Counted from the stretch's first letter, positions 1-10,478 are shown. The stretch: DNA of 64,000 nucleotides from Humisphaera borealis (GCF_015169395.1 NZ_CP063458.1:6076001-6140000); one strand, 5' to 3'. A program made the numbers and translations. Notes: generated by a model not told the origin, from the sequence alone.

Positions 1-695
1 CGCCCGCCTTCGGCCGCCGGTTCCCAGAGGGATTCACCTGCCATACGGCCGAGCAGGTCGTCCGCGGGCACGCCAAGGATATCCCCTGCGGCCCGATTGC
101 ATTCGATCACCATGCCGTCGAAATCGCTCACGACGACTCCAGCGGGCAGGGCATCGAACAGCGACTGGTACTGGGCCTGACTCGCGGCCAGTGCCTCGGA
201 GAGTGCAAGTTTCGAGGTGACATCGACCGCAGTGCCGAGGTAACCGGCAGGCTTGCCGTCGGCCGTGCGATGGCAGGTGAGCGTCAGTTCGACCGTGAGT
301 CGGCCCCCGTCCTTGCGGACGTACGTCCAGGTACGTTCGGCCGGATGTGAAGGATCGGCCAGCCGGGCGATCAGTTCGAAGGGTGTGCCGGGGCGATCCG
401 GTCGGTCGGCGCATGCGGCGAGGCGTTGCGTCAGTTCGTCGGAATCGTGGACCGCTGCCAGTGGCTTGCCGATCAGCTCCGCGGCCTGAAAGCCCAGCAT
501 CCGTTCCGCGCCGCGATTAAAGATGTTGATGTGGCCGGCGGCATCCGTGCCTATAACGGCCAGCTCGACCGCGGAGTCCAGAACTGCCCGCAGCTGCGCC
601 TGCGTCGCGGCCAGTTGATCCTGGATCGACGGCGCATGCGACGACTCCACGCGCTGGTCGCGTCGATCATCGGTCGGCTGTAACCCGTCTGCCAC
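1..695 (-). CDS. PAS-domain sensor protein, N-terminal part (truncated by window edge)
   Basis: The minus strand is open from a GTG at 693-695 to the left edge (231 codons), preceded by a purine-rich ribosome site (AGGAAGAGGA). After a short polar leader and a helix (IQDQLAATQAQLRAVLDSAV) comes a clear PAS domain of about residues 38-165 (core TDAAGHINIFNRGAERMLG, then a PAC-like stretch ending GYLGTAVDVTSK). A second PAS begins near residue 180 (YQSLFDALPAGVVVSDFDG). There is no signal peptide or membrane segment, so it probably senses in the cytoplasm. The output domain (histidine kinase, GGDEF or sigma-54) lies outside the window and cannot be told. The GTG start is chosen because the ribosome site sits at the right distance and the region upstream shows no PAS similarity. 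Confidence 0.8.
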   Translation of the reverse strand, partial: MADGLQPTDDRRDQRVESSHAPSIQDQLAATQAQLRAVLDSAVELAVIGTDAAGHINIFNRGAERMLGFQAAELIGKPLAAVHDSDELTQRLAACADRPDRPGTPFELIARLADPSHPAERTWTYVRKDGGRLTVELTLTCHRTADGKPAGYLGTAVDVTSKLALSEALAASQAQYQSLFDALPAGVVVSDFDGMVIECNRAAGDILGVPADDLLGRMAGESLWEPAAEGG

Positions 696-847
696 GAATT
701 TCCTCTTCCTGTCTGCCCGATCCGCAATGCCGAGACTCACTCCGAGTGTCGGCTGTAGCGGGCGGTGCGTTCAGTGGGAACGGGCGAAAGCGGGTATCCC
801 CGACATGGGTCCGATAATCCATCATCGCAGCCCAAGCAGCACGCGAC

Positions 848-1624
848 CTAAAGCACGACAAAGCGCGGCCGAATCTGCTGCCGCACGTAGGTCCGTGTGA
901 TGTCCATGGTCCCGCCGTCGCCGGGCTTTCCGTGCGCAGTCAACCACTGCTGGCCGCGTTCGAAGAACTCATCGAACGCAGCCGGCGACATCTGCTGGGC
1001 AAAGTGGGTATCGCGCCGCAGCGGGATGATGCGGCAGATCGGATCCCCCTTTTTGATCTCGATCCTCTTCTGACTGCGATCCAGTTCCAGCACCGTGTGC
1101 CACGGGTAGCTCGCCGGGAACCAGTCAGTCTCGATCAGCGCCGACATTGCCCGCCAGGGGCGCTGCAGGTTCGGAATGTCCGTCATCAGCAGGATCTCGT
1201 TCGGGTCGGTCTTGAGGAACAGGAACGTGCTGACCTTCACCTGGTGATTGATCGCGGCATAGACATCGTCGCTGATGACGTGCGGCAGCTTTTGCCCCTT
1301 CTGCCAGAACCAGGCGTACTGCTGCGTGAGCGGCCGGCCGATGGGGGCGTCGCCGTCGGCGTCTTCAGCACCGGAATCGACGGACGGCGGGCTCCAGTCG
1401 AAGTCGCTCTCGATGACGAGGTCATCCTCGACTTTCCAGTCGCCGTCACGCTTGCGTACGAGGGTGAGGTCGAAGTTGGCCAGCAGGTCAAAGCCGTAGG
1501 CGTTGGCACCGCGAAGTGGCGGGCACTCCTCCGGCCAGCCCTTGCCGCCGGTATGCTTGATGTAAATGTCCTTCGCCGGCTCGGGGTCGAAAAGGTCCTG
1601 GCGGAACTTAAAATAGTGGAGCAT
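848..1624 (-). CDS. DUF6065 family protein
   Basis: This reads as a 258-residue soluble protein beginning MLHYFKFRQDLFDPEP. The frame is open further upstream, but the extra residues are arginine-rich and look non-coding, so the internal ATG at 1622-1624 is preferred. The body has a beta-rich pattern with WPEECPPLRGANAYGFDLL early, AWFWQKGQKLPHV in the middle, and a C-terminal half with ETDWFPASYPW and KKGDPICRIIPL. From memory this matches DUF6065, a family of unknown function. There is no signal peptide or membrane segment. It stands alone between the PAS gene and a divergent surface-protein gene. No function is proposed. Confidence 0.7.
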   Translation of the reverse strand: MLHYFKFRQDLFDPEPAKDIYIKHTGGKGWPEECPPLRGANAYGFDLLANFDLTLVRKRDGDWKVEDDLVIESDFDWSPPSVDSGAEDADGDAPIGRPLTQQYAWFWQKGQKLPHVISDDVYAAINHQVKVSTFLFLKTDPNEILLMTDIPNLQRPWRAMSALIETDWFPASYPWHTVLELDRSQKRIEIKKGDPICRIIPLRRDTHFAQQMSPAAFDEFFERGQQWLTAHGKPGDGGTMDITRTYVRQQIRPRFVVL

Positions 1625-1887
1625 GTCGGGTCGAAGTGTACCGGCAAAACACGGTCCGGGCTCGCCAGGGCCGGCAACACCCGCCGTACGCCGCGTCAAG
1701 TAGCAGCGACTGATGTCCCTGCCTGTACCCCGCTGAGCGGGCCCGCGGGGCCGGAAAGAACTCCTTCTTTTGCGGCAAATTTCTGCTCCGCATTTGCGGG
1801 CGAGGCGGATAGCTTCACTGAACCAGTCTCTGCCTTGGACCACTTTGGACGTCCCAGGAGCGACGACGACTGACGGAGATCTCGCCC

Positions 1888-3309
1888 ATGACTCGGCCCA
1901 ACTTGCTCGAATCCCTTGAATCCCGACTGCTTTGGTCCGCCGCGCCGGTGCCGGCGGCGGCTTCGCTGCCCGTCGGTTCGGTCCCGCCTCCCTTTGGCGT
2001 CACCTTTGGCGTCGCCGAATCCACCACGATCAACGCGACGGCCGGCAAAGTCTTCGCGGGGCCGGTGGGCAAGATCAAGCAGGTTTCGGTTGCAAACGTG
2101 AAGCTGCTCGCCACGATCGATTGGGGCGACGGGCAATCCTCGCCCGGCTTCGTGTACAAGCTGCCCACCGGCAGCTTCCAGATCACCGGCAAACATACCT
2201 GGAGGTTCGGCGGCACCTATGCCGTCACCGTGAGCGCGTGGGGCGTCCCCGATGCACCGCCCGGCGTTCCCGTCCCTGCGATCGCCTACCCGTTTCCGAC
2301 GATCTTCAGCAAGGCGATTGTCGAAGGGCCGGCCGCACCGCAGCCGTTCAAAGGCACCGGCGTCACGCTCAATCTGACGGCCGGGGCGTCATTCAACGGA
2401 TCGGTCGGCGGCTTCGAACTCGCAAATTCGCCGACGATCGGCGCTCTCTCGGCGAGCATCGATTGGGGCGACGGCACATCGTCCGCAGGGACGGTCGCCA
2501 AGTCGTCCGGCGGCGCCTACCTCGTGAACGGTACGCACATCTATGACAGAGCTGGCACGTTCGCGATCAAGACGACCATCAAATCCGGCCCGCCGATCGG
2601 TCCCGGCCCGCAACCCCTCTTCCCGTCGCGCGTCCTCGGCACGATCGAGAGCAAGGCTGTCGTCACGTCCGGCACCCCGGTGGACCAGGGAACGGCAACG
2701 CTGGTGTCCGGACTGCTGACCGTCCGCGGCACCAACCTTGCCGACAAGATTGACATCACCCAGATCCCCGGAGCGGCTGGGGCGACGGCGGAGAAGGTTG
2801 TCGTCCGGATCAACACGCAGACGTTTTCCTTCAGCGCCTCGGCAGTGAAGAAGGTCGAGGTTTACGGTCGCGGCGGGGCGGACGACATCAACCTGCACGG
2901 CGAACCTCCGCCCACGCCCATCATCGATCCTCCGCCGCCATTCCCCATCCCTGTGGGAACCGGCCTCAGCATTCCGCTGCCCAGCATCGGGCTGCGCGTC
3001 GCCGCCACTGTCTACGGCGGCTGGGGCGACGACACCATCCTCGGCGGCCGGAGCAATGACACCCTGCTCGGCGGACGGGGCAACGACCAGCTCAACGGCG
3101 GGCTCGGCACTGACAAACTCTTCGGCGACGACGGCAATGACTCCCTCACCGCCTCCCCCGGCAACGACAGCGCCTATGGCGGAGCCGGATTCGATATCGC
3201 GATTGTCATCGGCACCGGCGTCCCGCCCCCGCCCGACAGCCCGCCACCCGTGTTCTACTTCTTCGGCTACGTCGATCCCGACGTCGAAGTGGTCGCCATT
3301 CCGCCGTGA
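1888..3309 (+). CDS. LEPR-type sorted surface protein with PKD-like and RTX repeats
   Basis: The 473-residue product starts with [18 protein letters not shown], a form of the planctomycete LEPR-XLL N-terminal motif found on secreted or surface proteins. Two PKD-like beta-sandwich modules follow: one from about residue 70 ([10 protein letters not shown] ... [13 protein letters not shown]) and one from about residue 190 ([10 protein letters not shown] ... [11 protein letters not shown]). A proline-rich linker leads to glycine/aspartate-rich RTX nonapeptides at about residues 375-430 ([30 protein letters not shown]), which in this class bind Ca2+ outside the cell. I see no enzymatic domain, so a structural or adhesive surface role is the likely reading. 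Its expected location is extracellular. Confidence 0.85.
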   Translation: MTRPNLLESLESRLLWSAAPVPAAASLPVGSVPPPFGVTFGVAESTTINATAGKVFAGPVGKIKQVSVANVKLLATIDWGDGQSSPGFVYKLPTGSFQITGKHTWRFGGTYAVTVSAWGVPDAPPGVPVPAIAYPFPTIFSKAIVEGPAAPQPFKGTGVTLNLTAGASFNGSVGGFELANSPTIGALSASIDWGDGTSSAGTVAKSSGGAYLVNGTHIYDRAGTFAIKTTIKSGPPIGPGPQPLFPSRVLGTIESKAVVTSGTPVDQGTATLVSGLLTVRGTNLADKIDITQIPGAAGATAEKVVVRINTQTFSFSASAVKKVEVYGRGGADDINLHGEPPPTPIIDPPPPFPIPVGTGLSIPLPSIGLRVAATVYGGWGDDTILGGRSNDTLLGGRGNDQLNGGLGTDKLFGDDGNDSLTASPGNDSAYGGAGFDIAIVIGTGVPPPPDSPPPVFYFFGYVDPDVEVVAIPP

Positions 3310-3442
3310 ACTGACGCGGCTCAGGCCGCCGCCCGGCGGGCAACAGGAGTAGATGGTATGGGTATCATCCGTTGAACGCTTTCATATCCGCGTTCACCGT
3401 GATGAAATCCATGCGATTCGACTCGCGCCGATCGGCCTAACC

Positions 3443-6145
3443 ATGCGCTGTTTTCACGTCGCAGCACTTGCGATCACCGTTCTATCCGCCGCCGCTTCGG
3501 CAGCGCCGATTGATTACGCCCGGCAGATCAAGCCGCTGCTCCACGAAAAGTGCAACGCCTGCCACGGGTCGCTCAAGCAGAAAGCGGGTTTGCGAACCGA
3601 TGCCGTGCAGTTGCTGCGTGCCGGCGGCGACGGCGGGGCGGCCATCGTCGCGGGCAAACCGGATCAGAGCCTGTTGATTCATGCCGTGGAAGGAACCCAC
3701 AACGCTCAGAAGATGCCCAAGGACGGTGCGGCGCTTTCAGCCGAGCAGATCGGACTGCTGCGCGACTGGATCGCACAGGGCGCGATCGCCGAATACGAGG
3801 TGGTTCCGCTGAGCCCCGCCGAACACTGGGCGTTCAAGCGACCGGTGCGACCTGCGGTATCCGCTGTCAACACACCGGCGGGCGAGGTTCGCAATCCGAT
3901 CGATGCGTTCATCGAATCCGACCGGGCACGCCTGGGGTTGTCGCCTCTGGCCGAGGCACCGAAACACCTGCTTTTGCGACGCGTGTATCTCGACCTTGTC
4001 GGCGTTCCACCCACGCCGGCAGAGATGGACGCCTTCCTCGCCGACGGCTCCCCGAGCGCCTACGAAAGCGTTGTCGACCGCCTGCTCGCCGACAGTCGCT
4101 ACGGCCAGCGGTGGGGGCGACACTGGATGGACGTCTGGCGGTACGCCGACTGGGCCGGGTACGGGAAAGAGATCCGCGAAAGCCGACGCGGCATCTGGCG
4201 GTGGCGCGACTGGATCATCGAGTCGCTTAACGCCGACCGGCCCTACGACGAGATGCTACGGCTGATGATCGCCGCAGATGAGATCGTCGGATCGACTGGC
4301 GCAAGCAGTTCCGGGGTCGCCACACCTTTCAACACCGCCGACCTTCGCGCCGGCGGATACCTGGCGCGGAGCTGGTTCAAGTTCAACAAGAACGTCTGGA
4401 TGGACAATACGGTCGAGCACTTCGGCAAGGCATTTCTAGGCCTGACCCTCAACTGCGCCCGGTGCCACGACCACAAGTACGACCCGATCGAACAAGCCGA
4501 GTACTACCAGCTGCGTGCGTACTTCGAGCCGATTGACGTCCGCTCCGATCCCGTCCCTGGCCTGCCCGACCCCGAGCAGGACGGCATCGCGATGGTGTAC
4601 GACAAGGATGCCGCGGCACCGACCTACCTGCTGCACCGCGGCGACGAGAAGCAGCCGGTCAAAGACCGCCCGATCGCCGCCGGAACACCTGCGATCTTCG
4701 GAAATGCCGAGCCGATTCGGCCGGTGAATCTCGCGGCGGCGGCCTGGTATCCGGGCTTTCGTGACGGCGTCCGGAAAGACCTGCTGGCCAAAGCGACGGC
4801 GGCCGTAGAGGCCGCCCGCGCCGAGGCAGACAAAGCGGCCGCGAACACCAAGGACCTTGCCCGCGCAAAGCAGGCCGCTGCAGAAGCAGAGCTCGTCGCC
4901 GTCGCAGCCCGCCTCGAGGCCGATGACGCCGGCTACTCGTCAGATACGACACCCGATCGACGCAAGGCTGCGGCCGAGGCGGCCCAAAAATCCGAGCGTG
5001 CTGCGGCCGTCGCCAGGGCCGAGGCGACGGTGCTTGCCGCAGAACAAGCACTCGCCGAGGCCCAGGCCGCAACCCGACCAGCGGCCACTCGGCCGGCTCC
5101 AAAACCAAAGAAGCCTGCCGAAGACAAGGCCAAGGCCGTCGCCGACGCCCGCAAAGCACTGGATACCGCCAAGGCAGACCAGGGCAAGCCGCTCGACGGC
5201 AAGTACACCGCGCTGACCGCAACCTATCCCACAACGAGCACCGGTCGTCGAACGGCGCTTGCCGCGTGGGTGACATCGCCGAAAAATCCGCTGACCGCCC
5301 GCGTCGCGGTCAACCAGATCTGGATGCGGCACTTTGGCAATCCGCTGGTGCCGACCGAGTTCGACTTCGGCCTCAACGGCAAGCCGCCGACCCACCCGGC
5401 CTTGCTCGACTGGCTCGCCGTCGAGCTGGTGGAGCGTGGCTGGTCGATGAAAGCCATCCATCGGCTCATCGTCACCTCGGCGACTTATCGTCTCTCCTCC
5501 GGCGGCACGGCAGATGACGGACCTTACGCCGCCAACGCCAAGATCGACCCAGACAACATCCGCCTGTGGCGTGCCAACGTCCGGCGAATGGACGCCGAGG
5601 TCGTCCGAGACAGTCTGCTTTCAGTCACGGGCAACCTGGACGCTTCGCTCGGCGGGCCGGAACTGGACGAAGGTGCTTGGCAAAGCAGCACGCGACGAAG
5701 TCTGTACTACCGCCACGCGTACGAAAAGCAGGGCGTCTTCGCTTTGGTGTTTGACGGCCCTTCGCCGACCGAGTGCTACCGGCGGGTCGAAACCGTAACG
5801 CCGCAGCAGTCGCTGGCGCTGGCCAACAGTGCACTCGCCGTCTCGAACGCGCGGCATTTGGCGGCGGAACTTGCCAAACAAGCGTCACCCGGCGACGGCG
5901 AGACGGGCTTTATCCAGTCCGTTTTCACCCGCGTATTGAGCCGATCGCCGACGGCCGACGAGCTCGCAACGTGTACGACCTTCATTGAAAAGCAGTCAGC
6001 ATTGCTGAAGGACGCAAAGGCACTCAAACCGCACGATGGAATAGAGAAAGCCACCGTCCCGGCGGCAACGGATCCGGTGCAGCGTGCCCGGGAGAATCTC
6101 GTGCAGGTGCTGCTGAATCACAATGACTTCGTGACGATTCGTTGA
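3443..6145 (+). CDS. Planctomycete cytochrome c-type protein with DUF1549 and DUF1553
   Basis: This is a 900-residue secreted protein. The start MRCFHVAALAITVLSAAA gives a normal signal peptide; the open frame reaches about 30 codons upstream but without one. A haem motif CNACHG lies at about residues 37-42 in a PSCyt1-type domain. DUF1549 follows (LDLVGVPPTPAEMDAF, RYGQRWGRHWMDVWRYADWAG) with a second C-x-x-C-H site (NCARCHDHKYDP). An Ala/Lys/Glu-rich stretch at roughly residues 450-590 looks coiled-coil. The C-terminal DUF1553 includes NQIWMRHFGNPLVPTEFDFG and ATYRLSS. These proteins are nearly always paired with DUF1501 proteins, as with the next gene 99 bp downstream. They are thought to be periplasmic; their substrate is not established. 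Confidence 0.92.
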   Translation: MRCFHVAALAITVLSAAASAAPIDYARQIKPLLHEKCNACHGSLKQKAGLRTDAVQLLRAGGDGGAAIVAGKPDQSLLIHAVEGTHNAQKMPKDGAALSAEQIGLLRDWIAQGAIAEYEVVPLSPAEHWAFKRPVRPAVSAVNTPAGEVRNPIDAFIESDRARLGLSPLAEAPKHLLLRRVYLDLVGVPPTPAEMDAFLADGSPSAYESVVDRLLADSRYGQRWGRHWMDVWRYADWAGYGKEIRESRRGIWRWRDWIIESLNADRPYDEMLRLMIAADEIVGSTGASSSGVATPFNTADLRAGGYLARSWFKFNKNVWMDNTVEHFGKAFLGLTLNCARCHDHKYDPIEQAEYYQLRAYFEPIDVRSDPVPGLPDPEQDGIAMVYDKDAAAPTYLLHRGDEKQPVKDRPIAAGTPAIFGNAEPIRPVNLAAAAWYPGFRDGVRKDLLAKATAAVEAARAEADKAAANTKDLARAKQAAAEAELVAVAARLEADDAGYSSDTTPDRRKAAAEAAQKSERAAAVARAEATVLAAEQALAEAQAATRPAATRPAPKPKKPAEDKAKAVADARKALDTAKADQGKPLDGKYTALTATYPTTSTGRRTALAAWVTSPKNPLTARVAVNQIWMRHFGNPLVPTEFDFGLNGKPPTHPALLDWLAVELVERGWSMKAIHRLIVTSATYRLSSGGTADDGPYAANAKIDPDNIRLWRANVRRMDAEVVRDSLLSVTGNLDASLGGPELDEGAWQSSTRRSLYYRHAYEKQGVFALVFDGPSPTECYRRVETVTPQQSLALANSALAVSNARHLAAELAKQASPGDGETGFIQSVFTRVLSRSPTADELATCTTFIEKQSALLKDAKALKPHDGIEKATVPAATDPVQRARENLVQVLLNHNDFVTIR

Positions 6146-6244
6146 GCCGTCGGGCCTGCGGTAGGAGCATGTAGCCGTACCCGTGTCCGACGACAGTGCC
6201 AGTGTAACCGACGGGCAAGCGCTCTTGCCCACGATACAACCATC

Positions 6245-7741
6245 ATGGCCCACGACCCCTCCTGCCGCCGATTCCCGCGCCGAACCCTGCTCGCCAATCT
6301 CGGCATGGGCGCGACCGGTATTGCGCTGGCGGATCTGCTGCATTGCGACGGCGTAGCCGGCGCGGCGACGCCGGCGGCCGCGGACAACGTCAAGTCCGCC
6401 ATCACCGCCGGGCTGCCACACTTCGCGCCGCGGGCCAAGCGCGTCATCTGGTTGTTCATGGTGGGCGGGGTGTCGCACCTGGAAAGCTTCGACCCCAAGC
6501 CCGAGCTCAACAAATACGCCGGCAAGGAAGTGAAGGATACGCCGCACAAAGCGGTGCTCGAAAGCCCGCTAACCAGGAACGTCCGCATCGCCGTTCAGAA
6601 CGATGCCAACGGCCACATCCGGCCGACGCTCTACCCGCTGCAGATCGGCTACAAAAAGCGCGGCCAGTCGGGTATCGAAGTCAGCGACTGGTTCCCCCAC
6701 GTCGGCGACTGCATCGATGACATCGCGGTCGTGCGGTCGATGTGGACCACCAACGACAACCACGGCGGGCAGCTTCAGTTTCACACCGGCCGGCATTCGC
6801 TCGAAGGGCCTTTCCCCACGATCGGCTCGTGGGTGCATTACGGGCTCGGCAGCGAGAACGAGAACCTGCCGCGGTTCGTCGTCCTCGGTACACCGCTGGC
6901 CGACTGCTGCGGCGGACAGAACGGACACGGCTCCGATTACCTGGGCCCCGAGCATCGCGGTATTCGTCTGAACGCCGACCCGAAGAACCCGATCCCTTTC
7001 GCCGCGCCGCCGGTCGGCGTGTACCGCGAAGAGCAGGAAGCGCAGTTCGACCTGCTTCGCGAGCTCAACGGCTACGCCGCCGTCGAATACCCGGCCGACG
7101 ACGCGTTGCGGGCTCGTATCAAGTCGTACGAACTCGCGTTCCGCATGCAGGCGGCCGTCCCCGAATCGATGCGCTTCAGTGATGAAAGCGCCGCAACGCG
7201 AGAACTCTACGGCCTGGACAACGGCACCACGCGGCCCTTCGGCGAACTCTGTCTCGCCGCGCGTCGCTTGGCCGAGCGTGGCGTGCGCTTCGTGCAGGTC
7301 TATCACGGCAGCAACGGCGGGGCGGGTGCGTGGGATGCGCACAGCAACCTCAAAACCGGCCACGCGAACCTCTGCGCCCAGACCGACAAACCGATCGCCG
7401 GCCTGCTGAAAGACCTCAAAAGCCGTGGCCTGCTCGACGAGACACTGGTCGTCTGGGGCACCGAGTTCGGCCGAACCCCCGGAGCGCAAGGCGGCAACGG
7501 CCGCGACCACCATCCCTTCGGATTCAGCGTCTGGCTGGCGGGCGGCGGCGTGAAGGGCGGCACCGTCCATGGCGCGACCGATGAGATCGGCTTCCACGCC
7601 GTCGAACATCGTCACTACGTCACCGACCTTCACGCCACCGTGCTGCATCAGCTCGGCCTCGACACCCGCCGGCTCAACATCCCCGGCCGCAAACGGCTGG
7701 AGATCGATTACGGATCGCCGATGCGTGACATCCTGGCGTAA
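6245..7741 (+). CDS. DUF1501 domain protein (Tat-type signal)
   Basis: The 498-residue product has the N-terminus CRRFPRRTLLANLGMGATG, a twin-arginine-like export signal. The DUF1501 body follows: VIWLFMVGGVSHLESFDPKP near residue 63, HGGQLQFHTGRH near 178, GVRFVQVYHGSN in the middle, and TLVVWGTEFGRTPGAQG with NGRDHHPFGFSVWLAGGG near the C-terminus. The family is sulfatase/alkaline-phosphatase-like in fold. It lies directly downstream of the DUF1549/DUF1553 gene on the same strand, the usual planctomycete pairing, so the two probably act together outside the cytoplasm. The biochemical reaction is not known. Confidence 0.93.
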   Translation: MAHDPSCRRFPRRTLLANLGMGATGIALADLLHCDGVAGAATPAAADNVKSAITAGLPHFAPRAKRVIWLFMVGGVSHLESFDPKPELNKYAGKEVKDTPHKAVLESPLTRNVRIAVQNDANGHIRPTLYPLQIGYKKRGQSGIEVSDWFPHVGDCIDDIAVVRSMWTTNDNHGGQLQFHTGRHSLEGPFPTIGSWVHYGLGSENENLPRFVVLGTPLADCCGGQNGHGSDYLGPEHRGIRLNADPKNPIPFAAPPVGVYREEQEAQFDLLRELNGYAAVEYPADDALRARIKSYELAFRMQAAVPESMRFSDESAATRELYGLDNGTTRPFGELCLAARRLAERGVRFVQVYHGSNGGAGAWDAHSNLKTGHANLCAQTDKPIAGLLKDLKSRGLLDETLVVWGTEFGRTPGAQGGNGRDHHPFGFSVWLAGGGVKGGTVHGATDEIGFHAVEHRHYVTDLHATVLHQLGLDTRRLNIPGRKRLEIDYGSPMRDILA

Positions 7742-7826
7742 CCGCACTGGCGTGATCACACTGCCAATGTCCGGCCCGCCGATTACGCCGATGGATCGGC
7801 ATTCGTCACGCCGTTAGCATTCCGCC

Positions 7827-10325
7827 ATGGCACGTCTGACACGATTGCTGCTCCGCGAAGACGTGCTCTGGGTGGGTGCGTTGGTCCTCATCCTGCTGTT
7901 CACCGGCCTTTCCGCCGCCGATCGCCCGGAGGAAGTCGCCGTACTCGATACCGCGCGTCAGATGCTCGGCGGCGGGTTTGATCGCTGGATGATTCCCCGT
8001 ATCGAAGGCAGCGCAAGACTCGAAGGACCGCCGCTGGCCTACTGGTTGGCCGCCGGGTCTTACAAGATCTTCGGCGTTCGCGAGTTCGCCGGCCGGCTGC
8101 CGTTCGCGATCGCCGGTTGGCTGACGGCGCTGCTTACATGCCGATTCGCAACACGGCTGTACGGCCGTCGTGCCGGGTGGCTGGCAGGCGTCGGACTACT
8201 GGGAACCTGGCTCTTCGCCCGTCACACCCAACTAGCCGAACCGGACATGCTGGCGGCTTTGTTTGTCACGCTCGGGGTGTACGCAATTCATAACGCGTGC
8301 GATCCGAACAACCCCGCCGGCAAGCCGCGCAGATTGTTTCACATCGCCGGGCTGGCGATCGGACTTACCGCGCTAAGCAACGGGCTGCCGGCGGTCTTCC
8401 CGGTGCTGTTTCTTCTCGGAATCGCCGGCGCGTCCCGCAGCACCCAGCCACTGGTGCGGTTCGTCCGCAGCGGCGCGCCGCTGACAGCTCTCGCCGTCAT
8501 GTTGCCCTGGTTGATCTTCGTCGTTCAGCGTCTCGGCAGCGATGCGCTGTTCATCGAACTGCGTGGCGCGATCTACGGCACCGGCGTTACTGAACCACTT
8601 TACAGCTACGCGCCCTGGCTCGTGGCAGGCCTCGCCCCGTGGACGGGGCTGGCGCTATTGGCATTGATCATTGCCGGCGCACGACTTCCGTACGACCGCC
8701 GCAGTCAGCGGGTCTTCTGGTGGCTCGGCGCGACACTGGTTCCGCTGCTGCTGATCGGAACACACCAGCGACAGTTTCTCCTTCCGGCGCTCCCACCGAT
8801 CCTGGTTCTGACCGGATGGCTGGTCGATCGCTGGCTGCGAATGCCGATGTCCAGCCGGCTCGTGCGGTACTGCCGCCGAGTCGCGGTCGGAACGGCCGCC
8901 TGCCTGGGCGGGGCAATCGCGATTCCTTTCGCAGCCAGTACCGAACGCGGCACCCTCGGCTGGGCAGACGCCGCGGCAGTCGGCGGACTGGTGCTGCTGG
9001 TGGCGGCACTTTTCTGGCTGCGCGTGCGACTTCGATCGACGCCAGCCGCGGGCATCTATCGCACCGTTGTCGCTTCCGGCGTCGCGGTCACCCTGTTGGT
9101 CGGTCTGTGGCTGCCGACGCTCCAACCGATCAACGCCCGGAGCATGTCGCGCCTGCTGACCGACCAGTTCGGGCCGCGACAGTACTGCTTCTATGGCACC
9201 GGCGACCCCGCGCTGGCGTATAGCCTGCGGCGGTCGGCGCCGGTTCTTTCGCAACGCGAACAGCTCGAAGAACTCCTCGTTCGCGAGCCTCGAACGGTCG
9301 TGCTCCTGATCGGCGACAACTCGCAATCACTCCCCGGACTGCCGACCGGGCTCGTCGTCCGTGCGACCTTCAAGCAGGGCGTGCGAACACTGCACGCCTG
9401 CGAGTACGCGCCGGAAATCCTAACGCCGCCGGATGGCGTCATCGTCGGGCGCATCTCGCCGCAGGAACGACAGGTCAACCTGCTCGTCACGGGGGACTGG
9501 GGCCAGGAAACAATCGCGCAAGCCGAAGTCGCCGCGACTATGAGCCTGTACGGCGTCTGGCACCGCCCGCCGATCGACGCGGTGATGTTCGTCGGTGACA
9601 ACTTCTACGTCCCGCTGCGCGACACGAACGATTCGGCGTGGCAGGTACTGTTCGAAAAGCGCTTCCGAACGTCAGACCTGCCGATCCCGTTCTACGCCAT
9701 CCTCGGCAATCACGACTACGAGGGGCACAAAGACGGTGTCCAGTTAGCGTACGCCCGCGAACACCCCGGGACGCGATGGAAGATGCCCGCACGCTGGTAT
9801 CGCGTCGATCTTCCGCCCGATCGCCCGCTCGTCACGGCTCTGATGCTCGACAGCAACCACTCCGACCTTACCCCGGCCGACTGGGCGGCCCAGAAGCGAT
9901 GGCTCGCCGATCAACTGAGCCAGCCCCGCTCGGCCCGATGGACGATCGCGCTGGCGCACCATCCTCTGTTCAGCAACGGCATGCACGGCGACAGCGCCTT
10001 GCTCCAACGGGAGTGGGGCGACCTTCTACAACGCGGAAAGGTCGATTTCTATATCGCCGGTCATGACCACGACATGCAGCACCTCGAGATCCCGGGGTAC
10101 TCGACGCAGTTCCTGGTTTGCGGCGGCGGCGGGGCGGAAATCCGTGCGATGCGCCGCGACGACCGCGGCCCCTTCTCCCGAAGCATGCACGGCTTTACGC
10201 ACCTGCGGTTCGGCGAATTGGCGATGGAAGCCGCCTGCGTCGACCAGCGTGGAAAGCAGGCACACCTGCTGTCGCATCCGCCGGCCTCTGCTTCGTCCAC
10301 TCGCCCGTCCGCCGATCCCCGTTAA
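7827..10325 (+). CDS. Fusion: PMT-type membrane glycosyltransferase with purple acid phosphatase-like domain
   Basis: The 832-residue product has two clear halves. Residues about 1-430 form a polytopic membrane domain of the GT39/ArnT (PMT) type: GPPLAYWLAAGSYKIFG with REFAGRLPFAIAGW, then TQLAEPDMLAALFV and many hydrophobic helices. Such enzymes move sugars from a lipid-phosphate carrier. Residues about 550-800 form a metallophosphoesterase of the tartrate-resistant purple acid phosphatase type. All metal-ligand blocks are present: GDWGQ, GDNFY, LGNHDYEG, AHHPLFSNG and AGHDHDMQHLE. There is no stop or frameshift between them. A short region of uncertain fold (about 440-545) joins the halves. 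The phosphatase would most likely face the periplasm. A role in recycling polyprenyl phosphate or trimming phosphoglycans is inference. Confidence 0.88.
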   Translation: MARLTRLLLREDVLWVGALVLILLFTGLSAADRPEEVAVLDTARQMLGGGFDRWMIPRIEGSARLEGPPLAYWLAAGSYKIFGVREFAGRLPFAIAGWLTALLTCRFATRLYGRRAGWLAGVGLLGTWLFARHTQLAEPDMLAALFVTLGVYAIHNACDPNNPAGKPRRLFHIAGLAIGLTALSNGLPAVFPVLFLLGIAGASRSTQPLVRFVRSGAPLTALAVMLPWLIFVVQRLGSDALFIELRGAIYGTGVTEPLYSYAPWLVAGLAPWTGLALLALIIAGARLPYDRRSQRVFWWLGATLVPLLLIGTHQRQFLLPALPPILVLTGWLVDRWLRMPMSSRLVRYCRRVAVGTAACLGGAIAIPFAASTERGTLGWADAAAVGGLVLLVAALFWLRVRLRSTPAAGIYRTVVASGVAVTLLVGLWLPTLQPINARSMSRLLTDQFGPRQYCFYGTGDPALAYSLRRSAPVLSQREQLEELLVREPRTVVLLIGDNSQSLPGLPTGLVVRATFKQGVRTLHACEYAPEILTPPDGVIVGRISPQERQVNLLVTGDWGQETIAQAEVAATMSLYGVWHRPPIDAVMFVGDNFYVPLRDTNDSAWQVLFEKRFRTSDLPIPFYAILGNHDYEGHKDGVQLAYAREHPGTRWKMPARWYRVDLPPDRPLVTALMLDSNHSDLTPADWAAQKRWLADQLSQPRSARWTIALAHHPLFSNGMHGDSALLQREWGDLLQRGKVDFYIAGHDHDMQHLEIPGYSTQFLVCGGGGAEIRAMRRDDRGPFSRSMHGFTHLRFGELAMEAACVDQRGKQAHLLSHPPASASSTRPSADPR

Positions 10326-10478
10326 CGCCAGCCGACGCCCGCCGGCCATGCCAAACGACGCTGATGCGATCCGACTTTTGAAAGAGCCCGTCGCCACCCT
10401 TGCTTCAACCCGCCTCTTGCCGTATTGTTTCCCGCCCCGTCAGGTGTCCAACTGACAGGGTCAGGCGTAAACCCTGAT

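Noticed and set aside
932-1873. 313-codon plus-strand frame opposite the DUF6065 gene
   Set aside because: It has shadow-type composition, and the minus-strand protein carries a coherent beta-rich pattern.
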